A stretch of 64,000 nt of DNA from Diaphorobacter ruginosibacter. Lineage in GTDB: Bacteria > Pseudomonadota > Gammaproteobacteria > Burkholderiales > Burkholderiaceae_C. Below, one piece after another: positions 54,715 to 63,733 of this stretch. Positions within the stretch are counted from its first letter, which is position 1; each line of letters begins with the position of its first letter. Position numbers and translations under genes: made by a program. The notes below the pieces were generated by a model that was not told where the DNA came from, searched no databases, and saw only the letters and a program-made list of their open reading frames with translations. The stretch is from positions 620,001-684,000 of the forward strand of contig NZ_CP060714.1 of the NCBI RefSeq assembly GCF_014395975.1. The letters run 5' to 3'.

Positions 54715-56712
54715 ATGTCCGAAGTTCCCGCTTCCCGTCCCCCCGGAAATGTCGATCACGTCGACGCTCTCCCCGTTGGCGCACGGCTGGGCGAGTTCGA
54801 AATCGTCGGATTGCTGGGAGTGGGCGGCTTCGGCATGGTCTACCAGGCGTTCGACCACTCGCTGCTGCGCTTCGTTGCCATCAAGGAATACATGCCGGCG
54901 TCGCTGGCGGGGCGCGCACAGGGGCGGACCATCTGGGTGCGTTCGTCGGCGGACGAGCCCGCCTTCCAGGCAGGGCTGGCCTCGTTCGTGGAGGAGGCGC
55001 GGCTGCTCGCGCAGTTCGATCACTCCTCGCTGGTGAAGGTGTTCCGCTTCTGGGAGGCCAATCACACGGCCTACATGGTCATGCCCCTGTACGCGGGCAT
55101 GACGCTCAAGCAGGCGCGCGCCAACATGCGCACGCCACCGCCGGAGGAATGGCTGCGCAAGGTCATCTGGTCGGTCTGCAGCGCCCTGAGGGTGCTGCAT
55201 GACGGCAAGACGCTGCACCGCGACATTTCGCCGGACAACATCTTCCTCCAGGACAACGGGCCGCCGGTGCTGCTCGATCTGGGGGCGGCCCGCTTTGCCA
55301 TCGGAGACCGCGACCGCAAGCACACGGCCGTGCTGAAGGTGAACTATGCGCCCATAGAGCAGTATGCCGACGCGGATGGCGAGCTCAAGCCCGGGCCCTG
55401 GAGCGACATCTATTCGCTGGCTGCCGTGATCTATGGCTGCATCTGCAACGACATGCCGCTGCCGTCCACGCTGCGTTCCATCCGGGACCGCATGGTGCCG
55501 TTTGCGCGCGTGGCCCGGACGGTGCGCAAGCAGTTCGGTGTCGAATACTCCACGCCGTTCGTCGAGACCATCAGCAAGGCGCTATCGCTGCAGCCACGCG
55601 ACCGGCATTGGACCGTCGACGATTTTCTCGCGCAGATGGGCATGACGACGGCACCGGCGAACCTCGACAAGTTCGATTTCAAGGCGGAGCTGGGCGACAC
55701 CTGGGTCGATGAGGCACCGCAGGCAGCAGCATCGGTGTTGCTGGACATGGGCGAAGGCACCGACCTGGCGCCCGCCGCCAGGAAGGCCGTCCACAACACC
55801 GACATGGTGCCGACGGTGCTTCACCTGCCCGGCACGCCGCCGCCACTGCCCGTGGAGAGCGATGGGCGTGGAGCCGGCACTGCCGAGGACTTCCAGGACA
55901 CGGTCGTGCGCGGCATGGATTTCGAGGACTCGCGCGACGAGCCCTATGAGGCCCACATTGCTGCGGCCGCAACGGCGGCGGGCAATGCTGCGGCACCTGC
56001 TTCTGCAGGCACGGGGGCGGCCGGCCAGAGGAAGCCTTCGTCGCCGAGGCAGGCCTCGGCATCGCCGTCGCGGTCGCGGTCGGGCAGGCCGTCGTCCTCG
56101 GGAAGGACAAGGAATGGCGATGGTCGTCCCAAGGCGGGCGGCGGTCCCCGGCGTGCGCTGTTGGCTTCCGCAGCCGCGGCGCTGGTGCTGGTGGCCGGGT
56201 CGGTCGCATGGTTCGTGTCGACCTCGTCCGCCACGAGGGCCGCGCCGGAGACGGTGCAACAGGCCTTTGTCCCTACGCCGGACGAGGAGATCGTGACGGA
56301 AATGGCCGAGGCGAATCCGGGATCACAGGCCGCATCGGCGGATCTACTGTTGGTGGCAGACCACGTTGCATCCGCTGCTGCCTCGGCGGCCGCGCCGGTG
56401 CCTGCCGTCAAGGAACCAAGGAAGCGTGCCGAGGCTCCGCGCAAGGTGGTGGAGGTGCAGGCGGCGCGCGAAGAGGTGCCTGTGCCGCAGCCGGCCCCGG
56501 TGGCCGTGCCGGCGCCCCAGCCGGCATCGCAGCCGCCCGTGGTCAAGCGCGCGAGCCCCGAGGAGAGCTGTGCCGATGCAGGCTTCCTCGCGAAGCCCAT
56601 GTGCATTCACAACGAATGCCAGAAGCCGGGCATGGCCGGCCATCCGATCTGTGTGGAAAACAAGCGACGCAGGGACGAGGAAAGACGCCAGCGCCAGATG
56701 TATTCCCAGTGA
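54715..56712 (+). CDS. Receptor-like Ser/Thr protein kinase (Hanks type) with C-terminal Cys-rich segment
   Basis: Protein of 665 aa. An N-terminal kinase domain (about 25-310) has the Gly loop GVGGFG (35-40), Lys57 in VAIKEY, HRD Asp170 in LHRDISPDN and a DLG in place of DFG (LLDLGAARF). A long Pro/Ala/Ser-rich linker, a single transmembrane helix near 479-501 (RALLASAAAALVLVAGSVAW), and a Pro-rich extracytoplasmic part follow. It ends with four Cys in CADAGFLAKPMC, HNEC and HPICVENK. The end may bind a ligand or form disulfides. PASTA repeats are absent. Confidence 0.85.
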   Translation: MSEVPASRPPGNVDHVDALPVGARLGEFEIVGLLGVGGFGMVYQAFDHSLLRFVAIKEYMPASLAGRAQGRTIWVRSSADEPAFQAGLASFVEEARLLAQFDHSSLVKVFRFWEANHTAYMVMPLYAGMTLKQARANMRTPPPEEWLRKVIWSVCSALRVLHDGKTLHRDISPDNIFLQDNGPPVLLDLGAARFAIGDRDRKHTAVLKVNYAPIEQYADADGELKPGPWSDIYSLAAVIYGCICNDMPLPSTLRSIRDRMVPFARVARTVRKQFGVEYSTPFVETISKALSLQPRDRHWTVDDFLAQMGMTTAPANLDKFDFKAELGDTWVDEAPQAAASVLLDMGEGTDLAPAARKAVHNTDMVPTVLHLPGTPPPLPVESDGRGAGTAEDFQDTVVRGMDFEDSRDEPYEAHIAAAATAAGNAAAPASAGTGAAGQRKPSSPRQASASPSRSRSGRPSSSGRTRNGDGRPKAGGGPRRALLASAAAALVLVAGSVAWFVSTSSATRAAPETVQQAFVPTPDEEIVTEMAEANPGSQAASADLLLVADHVASAAASAAAPVPAVKEPRKRAEAPRKVVEVQAAREEVPVPQPAPVAVPAPQPASQPPVVKRASPEESCADAGFLAKPMCIHNECQKPGMAGHPICVENKRRRDEERRQRQMYSQ

Positions 56713-56785
56713 CGTGTTCCTGGGGACTCTCTTCCCGCAAATGGTCGGCACGCGAAACTGTACGCTGCGGGGGCGAAATGGCGGC

Positions 56786-56815
56786 TTGCGGCAGGCGACC
56801 TGGATTTTGTATAAT
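56786..56815 (+). promoter_or_regulatory. Promoter of the rplM-rpsI operon
   Basis: TTGCGG (56786-56791) and a perfect TATAAT (56810-56815) with an 18-bp spacer. The start site would be about 165 bp before rplM, leaving a long leader. Confidence 0.75.
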
Positions 56816-56986
56816 CCCAAGTCTTTGCAGCGATTCATGGGTCCCGCGGCAATAGCGCCATCCAGGCACGCACCAGTCCTCTGGTGCCGGCACCGGATGG
56901 TGAACCCCACCTAAGAGGCTTCCAACAGAGTTGCACCGACCGTGGAAAAGGACCTGCAAACCCTCTCTCATCGAAAAGAGAAACTC

Positions 56987-57418
56987 ATGACTACTACTTT
57001 CAGCGCAAAGCCCGCTGAGGTCGTGCACGAGTGGTTTGTGATTGACGCCACCGATAAGGTGCTCGGACGGGTAGCCAGCGAAGTTGCCCTCCGTCTGCGC
57101 GGCAAGCACAAGGCCATTTACACGCCTCACGTTGACACTGGTGACTACATCGTCATCATCAACGCATCCAAGCTCAAGGTTACCGGCACCAAGTCGCTCG
57201 ACAAGGTGTACTACCGTCACTCGGGCTTCCCCGGCGGCATCACTGCCACCAACTTCCGTGACCTGCAAGCCAAGCATCCTGGCCGCGCACTCGAGAAGGC
57301 CGTCAAGGGCATGCTGCCCAAGGGTCCCCTCGGCTACGCCATGATCAAGAAGCTCAAGGTGTATGGCGGCGACGAGCATCCGCACACCGCGCAGCAGCCC
57401 AAAGTGCTGGAAATCTAA
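56987..57418 (+). CDS. rplM: 50S ribosomal protein L13
   Basis: Protein of 143 aa of the large subunit: TTFSAKPAEVVHEWFVIDAT, VLGRVASEVALRLRGKHKA, HVDTGDYIVIINASKLKVTG and MLPKGPLGYAMIKKLKVYGG. The ATG at 56987 (after AAAGAGAAACTC) gives the family start. It is followed by rpsI after 10 bp, the conserved pair. Confidence 0.98.
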   Translation: MTTTFSAKPAEVVHEWFVIDATDKVLGRVASEVALRLRGKHKAIYTPHVDTGDYIVIINASKLKVTGTKSLDKVYYRHSGFPGGITATNFRDLQAKHPGRALEKAVKGMLPKGPLGYAMIKKLKVYGGDEHPHTAQQPKVLEI

Positions 57419-57428
57419 GGAGCCTTGA

Positions 57429-57821
57429 ATGATTGGTGAATGGAACAATGGCACCGGCCGTCGCAAGTCCAGCGTCGCCCGCGTGTTTCTGAAGAAGGGT
57501 TCCGGCAAGATCACTGTGAATGGCAAAGACATTCAGCAGTTCTTCGGCCGTCAAACCTCCATCATGATCGCCAAGCAGCCGCTGGTGCTCACCGACAATG
57601 TCGAAACCTTCGACATTCTGGTGAACGTGCACGGCGGCGGTGAATCCGGCCAGGCCGGTGCCACCCGCCACGGCATCACCCGCGCCCTGATCGACTATGA
57701 CGCAAGTCTGAAGCCGGTCCTGAGCCAGGCAGGCTTCGTGACCCGTGATGCTCGTGAAGTCGAGCGTAAGAAGGTCGGTCTGCACTCTGCTCGCCGCGCA
57801 AAGCAGTTCTCCAAGCGTTAA
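57429..57821 (+). CDS. rpsI: 30S ribosomal protein S9
   Basis: Protein of 130 aa: NGTGRRKSSVARVFLKKGSG, ITVNGKDIQQFFGR, NVHGGGESGQAGATRHGITR and the C-terminal basic GLHSARRAKQFSKR whose end reaches the tRNA site. AAGGAG precedes the ATG. A perfect terminator follows at 57863. Confidence 0.98.
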   Translation: MIGEWNNGTGRRKSSVARVFLKKGSGKITVNGKDIQQFFGRQTSIMIAKQPLVLTDNVETFDILVNVHGGGESGQAGATRHGITRALIDYDASLKPVLSQAGFVTRDAREVERKKVGLHSARRAKQFSKR

Positions 57822-57862
57822 ATTGCTTGTGGGTTGCTGGGCTTTGTCCAGCAGCTGCTCAC

Positions 57863-57889
57863 AAAAAACCGCCCTCGTGGCGGTTTTTT
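57863..57889 (+). terminator. Intrinsic terminator of rplM-rpsI
   Basis: AAAAAACCGCC, a 5-nt loop, then GGCGGTTTTTT: an 11-bp stem with T6, a strong terminator. It is symmetric and could act on both strands. Confidence 0.95.
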
Positions 57890-58070
57890 GTTGCCTGCTC
57901 TTTTTGAAGGCTTTGATGAAGCGCTGCTATACATTGTGGGACGGCTGGCCTGCGGCGTGGTCTTTTCTTATTCCCACAACGCTTTTGGCGTCAAAACCCA
58001 TATCCGATGCATTTGGTCGTGCATTGCAGTAGCATCACCGTTATATATCTCCATACAGGGGTCTCATTCC

Positions 58071-58442
58071 ATGAGCGCAGTTGCAGAAAACATCACCTCC
58101 ACGACCGAAATGCCCGCACCGATCATCTTCACCGACAGCGCTGCTGCCAAGGTGGCGGATCTGATCGCCGAAGAGGGCAACCCGGATCTGAAGCTTCGCG
58201 TGTTCGTCCAGGGTGGCGGCTGCTCGGGCTTCCAGTATGGTTTCACGTTCGATGAAATCACCAACGAAGACGACACCACCATGACCAAGAATGGCGTGTC
58301 GCTGCTGATCGATGCGATGAGCTACCAGTACCTGCTGGGCGCTGAAATCGACTACAAGGAAGACCTGCAGGGTGCGCAGTTCGTGATCAAGAATCCGAAT
58401 GCCACGACGACCTGCGGCTGCGGTTCCAGCTTCTCGGTGTAA
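58071..58442 (+). CDS. erpA: Iron-sulfur cluster insertion protein ErpA
   Basis: A-type carrier of 123 aa that delivers Fe-S clusters to apoproteins. PIIFTDSAAAKVADLIAEEG is followed by the three conserved Cys: one in GGGCSGFQYGF and two in TTCGCGSSFSV at the C-terminus. An ATG with homologous N-terminus is at 58071; upstream sequence in frame lacks homology. A TATATATC element at 58042-58049 may belong to its promoter. Confidence 0.95.
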   Translation: MSAVAENITSTTEMPAPIIFTDSAAAKVADLIAEEGNPDLKLRVFVQGGGCSGFQYGFTFDEITNEDDTTMTKNGVSLLIDAMSYQYLLGAEIDYKEDLQGAQFVIKNPNATTTCGCGSSFSV

Positions 58443-58488
58443 GGCTGATAGCGCACCTTCCGCACCTCTCGCGCTTTTCTCCAGTGAC

Positions 58489-58514
58489 AAAGCCGCCTCT
58501 CGAGGCGGCTTTGT
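58489..58514. terminator. Intrinsic terminator between erpA and anmK
   Basis: A 12-bp perfect inverted repeat, CAAAGCCGCCTC and GAGGCGGCTTTG, with a 2-nt centre; the effective loop is larger. It lies between convergent genes and can serve both, although the T-tract is short. Confidence 0.82.
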
Positions 58515-58542
58515 GCTTTCTTGCTCGGGGGCGGTGTTGTGT

Positions 58543-59682
58543 TCAGGCGGGGTGAATCGCGCCCAGGATGCGCGGCCCGGCCGCACCGGTCACCGATGCG
58601 AGGTTGCCCGGAAGCCCCAGCAGGCACTGCCTTGCAAGCCACGCAAAGGCAGCGGCCTCGACCTGCTGCGGGTCGATCCCGTGCGACTGCGAGGACTCCA
58701 CCTGCACGCCGGGCAGGTGCGCGGCGATCCGCCCCATCAGGAAGTGGTTGAGGGCGCCGCCGCCGCACACGATCAGCGTTTTGGCGTCGGCGGCATGGCG
58801 CTTCACGTCGTTTGCGCAGGCCAGGGCGGTGAGTTCGGCCAGCGTGGCCTGCACGTCCTTCGCCTGGATCGGCGCATCCGGCTGCAGCGCCAAGTGTTGC
58901 TCCAGCCATGAGGGGTTGAACAGGTCGCGTCCCGTGCTCTTGGGGGGCTGGAGGTCGAGGAAGGGCTCCCGCAGCATGGCGGCCAGCAGGCGGACGTCGA
59001 TGCTGCCCTGGGCGGCCCAGGCGCCGCCGGCGTCATACCATTGGCCGGTATGGCGGTGGCACCAGTAGTCCATCAGGGCATTGGCCGGGCCGCAATCGAA
59101 GCCGAGCACACCGCCATCTGCGCGCAGCACGCTCAGGTTGGCGATGCCGCCCAGGTTGAGCACAGCGACAGTGCGATCGTCTCTGCCGAACACGCCCCGG
59201 TGGAATGCGGGGACGAGCGGTGCTCCCTGTCCCCCGGCGGCCAGGTCGCGCGTGCGGAAGTCGGCCACCACGCTCACGCCAGAGAGCTCTGCGAGCAGCG
59301 CGGGGTTGTTCAACTGGATGGTATAGCCCGTGGCGTCGAACTCATGCGGGCGGTGCCGCACGGTCTGGCCGTGCGCGCCGATGGCGGCAATGTCCGCTGC
59401 GGCCATGCCGCCCTGCGTGAGCAGGCTGCGAACCACGTCGGCATACACATGCGCCAGTGCATTGGCGGCCAGCGCGGAACGGTGGAGTTCATTGTCGCCT
59501 GCGGTGTTGAGCGCCAGCAGTTCGGCCCGCAGTTCGTCTGCAAAGGGCCTGGATGCGTGCTGGAGCAACTGGAGCTGGCCGTCGGCTGCAAACGCGACGA
59601 GCACACCATCCACGCCGTCCAGCGAGGTGCCGGACATCAGGCCGATGAAATGGCGGTGGGCGCCGCTGCTGGGAAGGGACAT
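58543..59682 (-). CDS. anmK: Anhydro-N-acetylmuramic acid kinase
   Basis: Kinase of 379 aa in peptidoglycan recycling that converts anhydro-MurNAc to MurNAc-6-phosphate. FIGLMSGTSLDGVDGVL is the N-terminal phosphate-binding motif, IAAIGAHGQTVRHRP and DFRTRDLAAGGQGAPLVPAF are typical, and the ATPase loop LNLGGIANLS is present. The ATG at 59682 has AAGGAG just upstream. It follows an M23 peptidase on the same strand (72-bp gap), which fits cell-wall turnover. Confidence 0.97.
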   Translation of the reverse strand: MSLPSSGAHRHFIGLMSGTSLDGVDGVLVAFAADGQLQLLQHASRPFADELRAELLALNTAGDNELHRSALAANALAHVYADVVRSLLTQGGMAAADIAAIGAHGQTVRHRPHEFDATGYTIQLNNPALLAELSGVSVVADFRTRDLAAGGQGAPLVPAFHRGVFGRDDRTVAVLNLGGIANLSVLRADGGVLGFDCGPANALMDYWCHRHTGQWYDAGGAWAAQGSIDVRLLAAMLREPFLDLQPPKSTGRDLFNPSWLEQHLALQPDAPIQAKDVQATLAELTALACANDVKRHAADAKTLIVCGGGALNHFLMGRIAAHLPGVQVESSQSHGIDPQQVEAAAFAWLARQCLLGLPGNLASVTGAAGPRILGAIHPA

Positions 59683-59754
59683 GTGGCTCCTTGGGTCGAA
59701 GCGCACACGATAGCAGGAAAACCGTACGGCCCGGGAGGCGCTTATTTGGCGCGC

Positions 59755-61137
59755 TTATTCGGCCTGGGTCGTCGACAGCATGGCGGCCGAGGACAGCTGC
59801 ACGCGCATGTTCTCCGCCAGTTGCTGGAAGGCAGGGCGTGCCGCCTTGGAGATGGGGCGCGAGGCATTGCTTGCCAGTGCGTTGGCCATCGGATCGCGCT
59901 GCTCGCCGTTCACGCGCAACTCGTAGTGCAGGTGAGGGCCGGTCGCCCAGCCGGTCGAGCCCACGGCACCGATCTTCTGGCCCTGTTCGACCGATTGGCC
60001 CTGTTTCACGTCGATGCGGCTCAGGTGGGCGTAGACGGTTTCCTGGTTGGCGGCATGCTTGATGTAAATCACATTGCCATAGCCGTTCTGGACACCGGCA
60101 AAGCTCACCACGCCGTCGCTGACGGTACGCACCGTGGTCCCGGTCGGGGCGGCCAGATCGGTACCGTTGTGGGCGCGCCAGGTCTTCAGGATGGGGTGCA
60201 TGCGCATCGAGAACGCGCTGCTGATGCGGGTGAATTCGACGGGCGATGTGAGGAAGGCGCGCTGCATGCTTTCGCCGGCCAGCGTGTAGTACGAGCCCTT
60301 GCTGGAGCCGGCTTCCTGGAACCAGATGGCGTCGAAAGTCTTGCCCTTGTTGTTGAATTCGGCGCTCAGCAGGCGGCCCGCGCGCAGCGGTTCGCCGTCA
60401 GCTTCCAGGGTCTCGTAGACCACCGAGAAGCGATCATCCTTGCGCAGGGAGCGATGGAAGTCGATGTTGCTCGAGAACACATCGGCCAGTTGCACCGCGA
60501 CGGAGTCGGGAATGTTGGAGGCGTCGGTCGCGGCGAACAGCGAATTGCGGATGACGCCGCCGGCAAGGCGGCTTCCCACGGTCAGGGGGGCCGATTCGAT
60601 GGCCGCGGTGAAGCTGCCGTTGCCTGTGTTCTTGACGACGAGGCGCTTGAAATAGCCGCTTTCGTCGGGTGCCCAGCGCGCGGTGAGCAGCGTGAGGCGG
60701 TGGTCGTCGGTGGTTTCGGCGGTCACGGAACGGCCGGCGCGGCCCAGCAGGTTCTGGCGCACCAGGTCGTTGGAGCGCAGGAAGGCGGCAGCCGCCGGAT
60801 CGGCCACACCCATGCGCTGCAGCAGGCTTTCGGCGCTGTCGCTGCCGCGGGTGGTATCGGATCGGTAGAGCGAGAAGCTGGGCATGTCCACCAGGGCGGA
60901 CAGCGGCTTGTCTTCGGCCAGCGACGCGACCGATTGCGTGACGGTGCGCGTGGGCAGGTCTGCGGGATCGGGACCCAGGTTGGCCACGGCGAATGCGCCG
61001 CCGCCGCCGGTCATGAGAACAGCCGCGACGGCGGCTGCAATGCGTTTTGGATGGTTCTGGGCTAGTTCGTACAGGCGCTCAGCCAATAGCGAATAGGCGG
61101 CGGTGAAACCTTGCGTCAAAAGTCGTACCCCTGGCAT
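59755..61137 (-). CDS. M23 family metallopeptidase (LytM domain)
   Basis: Murein endopeptidase-like protein of 460 aa with an N-terminal membrane anchor near residues 32-52 (IAAAVAAVLMTGGGGAFAVA). After a long region it has a C-terminal LytM domain: SSAFSMRMHPILKTWRAHNG then TDLAAPTGT, and TGWATGPHLHYELRVNGEQ, with the zinc-binding H, D and HxH residues. It probably cleaves peptide crosslinks in the periplasm. It is divergent from tyrS and followed by anmK. Confidence 0.92.
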   Translation of the reverse strand: MPGVRLLTQGFTAAYSLLAERLYELAQNHPKRIAAAVAAVLMTGGGGAFAVANLGPDPADLPTRTVTQSVASLAEDKPLSALVDMPSFSLYRSDTTRGSDSAESLLQRMGVADPAAAAFLRSNDLVRQNLLGRAGRSVTAETTDDHRLTLLTARWAPDESGYFKRLVVKNTGNGSFTAAIESAPLTVGSRLAGGVIRNSLFAATDASNIPDSVAVQLADVFSSNIDFHRSLRKDDRFSVVYETLEADGEPLRAGRLLSAEFNNKGKTFDAIWFQEAGSSKGSYYTLAGESMQRAFLTSPVEFTRISSAFSMRMHPILKTWRAHNGTDLAAPTGTTVRTVSDGVVSFAGVQNGYGNVIYIKHAANQETVYAHLSRIDVKQGQSVEQGQKIGAVGSTGWATGPHLHYELRVNGEQRDPMANALASNASRPISKAARPAFQQLAENMRVQLSSAAMLSTTQAE

Positions 61138-61331
61138 GGCGTATACCTGTGCCCAGACCAGTACTTGTGACTTTCAACAAGAAGGGGGCTGCGGGCAGAT
61201 ATCGCAGTATTCTGGTGCGCAGTTATAGGGATGTAGGCGAACGCCGATTCGCGAGCCTACTAAAATCCTACACCGCATCGAAGCCGTGAAGTATACCGAC
61301 CAAGGCTTGGCAGACACCCAGAAAAACCCTT

Positions 61332-62567
61332 ATGAATCATTCAGCTGTTAAAACACACCCGGTGACCGACGGTGTAAGACGAGCGCTCGAAATCTCCCTG
61401 CGCGGCGTTGATGAACTCCTGCCCCAGGAGGACTGGACGCAGAAGCTGGCGCGTTCGGAAGCGACCGGGGTGCCTCTGCGCATCAAGCTGGGCCTGGACC
61501 CGACCGCGCCCGACATCCACATCGGCCATACCGTGGTGCTCAACAAGATGCGCCAGCTGCAGGACCTGGGCCATACGGTGATCTTCCTGATCGGCGACTT
61601 CACGACCCTCATTGGCGATCCTTCCGGCCGCAACAGCACGCGTCCGCCGCTGACCGCCGAGCAGATCAAGGTCAATGCGGAGACCTATCGCGAGCAGGCC
61701 TACAAGGTGCTCGACCCCTCGAAGACCGAGCTGCGCTACAACAGCGAATGGTGCGACAAGCTGGGCGCGCGCGGCATGATCGAGCTGTCGGCCAAGTACA
61801 CGGTGGCCCGCATGATGGAGCGCAACGATTTCCATCAGCGTTTCAATGACGGCAGCTCGATCAGCCTGCATGAGTTCCTCTATCCGCTGCTGCAGGGCTA
61901 CGACTCGGTGGCACTTCAATCCGACCTGGAGCTGGGCGGCACCGACCAGAAGTTCAACCTGCTCATGGGGCGCCATCTGCAGATGGAATATGGCCAGGAG
62001 CCGCAGTGCGTGCTCACCATGCCGTTGCTGGTGGGACTGGACGGCGTCAACAAGATGTCCAAGTCCAAGAACAACTACATCGGCATCACCGAGGACGCCA
62101 ACACCATGTTCGCCAAGGTGCTGTCGATTTCGGACGACCTGATGTGGGACTGGTTCACCTTGTTGTCCTTCATGAGCCTGCCCGAAATCGCCGCGCTCAA
62201 GCTGGAGATCGAAGGCGGCCGCAACCCCAAGGATGCGAAGGTGCTGCTGGCCAAGGAGATCACCGCGCGCTTCCATAGCGCGGCGGCGGCGGAAGCGGCG
62301 GAGCAGGATTTCATCAATCGTTCCAAGGGCGGCATTCCGGACGACATTCCCGAGGTGCAGCTCTCCGGCGCGCCCGTGGGCATCGGCGCACTGCTCAAGC
62401 AGGCCAATCTCGCGCCATCGAGCAGCGAGGCCAATCGCCTGATCGAAGGCGGCGGCGTTCGCATCGACGGCACGGTGATCAGCGACAAGGGCCTGAAGAT
62501 CGAGGCAGGCACCTTCGTCCTGCAGGTGGGCAAGCGCAAGTTCGCACGCGTGACGCTGTCCGCCTGA
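61332..62567 (+). CDS. tyrS: Tyrosyl-tRNA synthetase
   Basis: Class I synthetase of 411 aa. The HIGH motif is in DPTAPDIHIGHTVVLNKMRQ, the KMSKS motif in NKMSKSKNNYIG, and the C-terminal S4 RNA-binding domain in the last 65 residues (EANRLIEGGGVRIDGTVISD). It charges tRNA-Tyr. The TyrZ-like type has KMSKS rather than KFGKT. It ends 9 bp from the convergent LysR stop. Confidence 0.98.
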   Translation: MNHSAVKTHPVTDGVRRALEISLRGVDELLPQEDWTQKLARSEATGVPLRIKLGLDPTAPDIHIGHTVVLNKMRQLQDLGHTVIFLIGDFTTLIGDPSGRNSTRPPLTAEQIKVNAETYREQAYKVLDPSKTELRYNSEWCDKLGARGMIELSAKYTVARMMERNDFHQRFNDGSSISLHEFLYPLLQGYDSVALQSDLELGGTDQKFNLLMGRHLQMEYGQEPQCVLTMPLLVGLDGVNKMSKSKNNYIGITEDANTMFAKVLSISDDLMWDWFTLLSFMSLPEIAALKLEIEGGRNPKDAKVLLAKEITARFHSAAAAEAAEQDFINRSKGGIPDDIPEVQLSGAPVGIGALLKQANLAPSSSEANRLIEGGGVRIDGTVISDKGLKIEAGTFVLQVGKRKFARVTLSA

Positions 62568-62576
62568 CCATCCTCT

Positions 62577-63593
62577 CTATGGCAGGTCGTCCCGCGTGTC
62601 GGGATCGGGCACCTCACCGATGGCCTCGCGGGTGAGTCGGGCCTGCAATTGGAGCCAGGCCCGGAAGGCCTGGACCTCCGGACGCTGGGCGCTGCGGGGC
62701 CCGATGAGCAGCCAGTAGGCGAGTGGCGAGTCGAGGCGGTGGCCCGGAAGCACCTCCACCAGGTCGCCCGCGGCCAGGCTGTCGGCAATCAGCGGCATCC
62801 GGGCGAGCGAGAGTCCCTGGCCGGCAAGCGTGGACTGCGCGATCTGCTGGGCATAGTTGAAATACAGCCAGCGCTGGGGCTGCAGGCGCGAGATGCCGTT
62901 CACTTCAAACCAGCGCCGCCACGTGATCCACTCGAAATAGGCGAGGCGGTGCGCATCACCCGCCTCAATCAGCGTGAAGTTCGCCACATCGGCCGGCGTG
63001 GTCACTGGCGGGCGGCTCTGCAGCAGCCAGGGGCTGCCGACCACGCACAGTTGCTCGCCGAACAGGCGTATCGCGCCCGCCGGCTGCGTGCCGGGTACAG
63101 CGGAGCGCAGCGCCAGATCGACATCGGACGTGTCCATGTCGACCATGGTGTCGGTGGCGTCGATGCGGATGTCGATGTCGGGATAGCTGCGCTGGAAGTC
63201 CTCGAGCCGGGGAATCAGCCACATCGATGCGAAGCTTGCCCAGGTAGTGATGGCCACGTTCTTGCGTCCTGCCGACTGCCGCACCATGCGCACGGTGGCG
63301 TCGAGGCGTTCGAGTGCTGGCGTCAGTGTCTGGAACAGCTGGCCGCCGGCAGTGGTGAGTTCCACCGCGCGCGTGTGGCGCAGAAAGAGCGGAACGCCCA
63401 CCTCGTCTTCCAGCGCCTGGATCTGGCGGCTCACCGCGGACTGGGTGAGCGACAGGTCGTCCGCGGCCGCGCGGAAATTGAGATGCCGCGCCACCGCCAG
63501 GAACGCGCGCCAATTGCCCACGGAAACCGGACGGGTGCGCAGGTGGACCATGGGTGGAGGCGTCGGCGGCAGGGGCGGGGGGCTTTGCTTCAT
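62577..63593 (-). CDS. LysR-family transcriptional regulator
   Basis: Regulator of 338 aa. A Pro-rich N-terminal extension is followed by the HTH (NWRAFLAVARHLNFRAAADD then LSLTQSAVSRQIQALE) and the effector-binding domain. The pattern WITWRRWFEVNGI and LAGQGLSLARMPLI is GcvA-like. Start at 63593 (MKQSPPPL) or at 63551 (MVHLRT), the latter without the Pro-rich leader. It is divergent from the DUF2917 gene at 63734, a pairing seen in related genomes. Confidence 0.9.
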   Translation of the reverse strand: MKQSPPPLPPTPPPMVHLRTRPVSVGNWRAFLAVARHLNFRAAADDLSLTQSAVSRQIQALEDEVGVPLFLRHTRAVELTTAGGQLFQTLTPALERLDATVRMVRQSAGRKNVAITTWASFASMWLIPRLEDFQRSYPDIDIRIDATDTMVDMDTSDVDLALRSAVPGTQPAGAIRLFGEQLCVVGSPWLLQSRPPVTTPADVANFTLIEAGDAHRLAYFEWITWRRWFEVNGISRLQPQRWLYFNYAQQIAQSTLAGQGLSLARMPLIADSLAAGDLVEVLPGHRLDSPLAYWLLIGPRSAQRPEVQAFRAWLQLQARLTREAIGEVPDPDTRDDLP

Positions 63594-63733
63594 GGTGCGG
63601 GACAACGGATATGGCGGTGAATTGATGCGTTTTCCGCATCTATCGAGGATCTGCATTTCATTGGACGATGGAACCGCGCGCGAGTCAAATTCATTCCTGT
63701 TCAACGACTTTGGTCGATCAAAAGGAGTGGGAA

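Noticed and set aside
59041..61065. 674-codon plus frame opposite anmK and the M23 peptidase
   Set aside because: Antisense to two well supported genes with no ribosome binding site or family signal.
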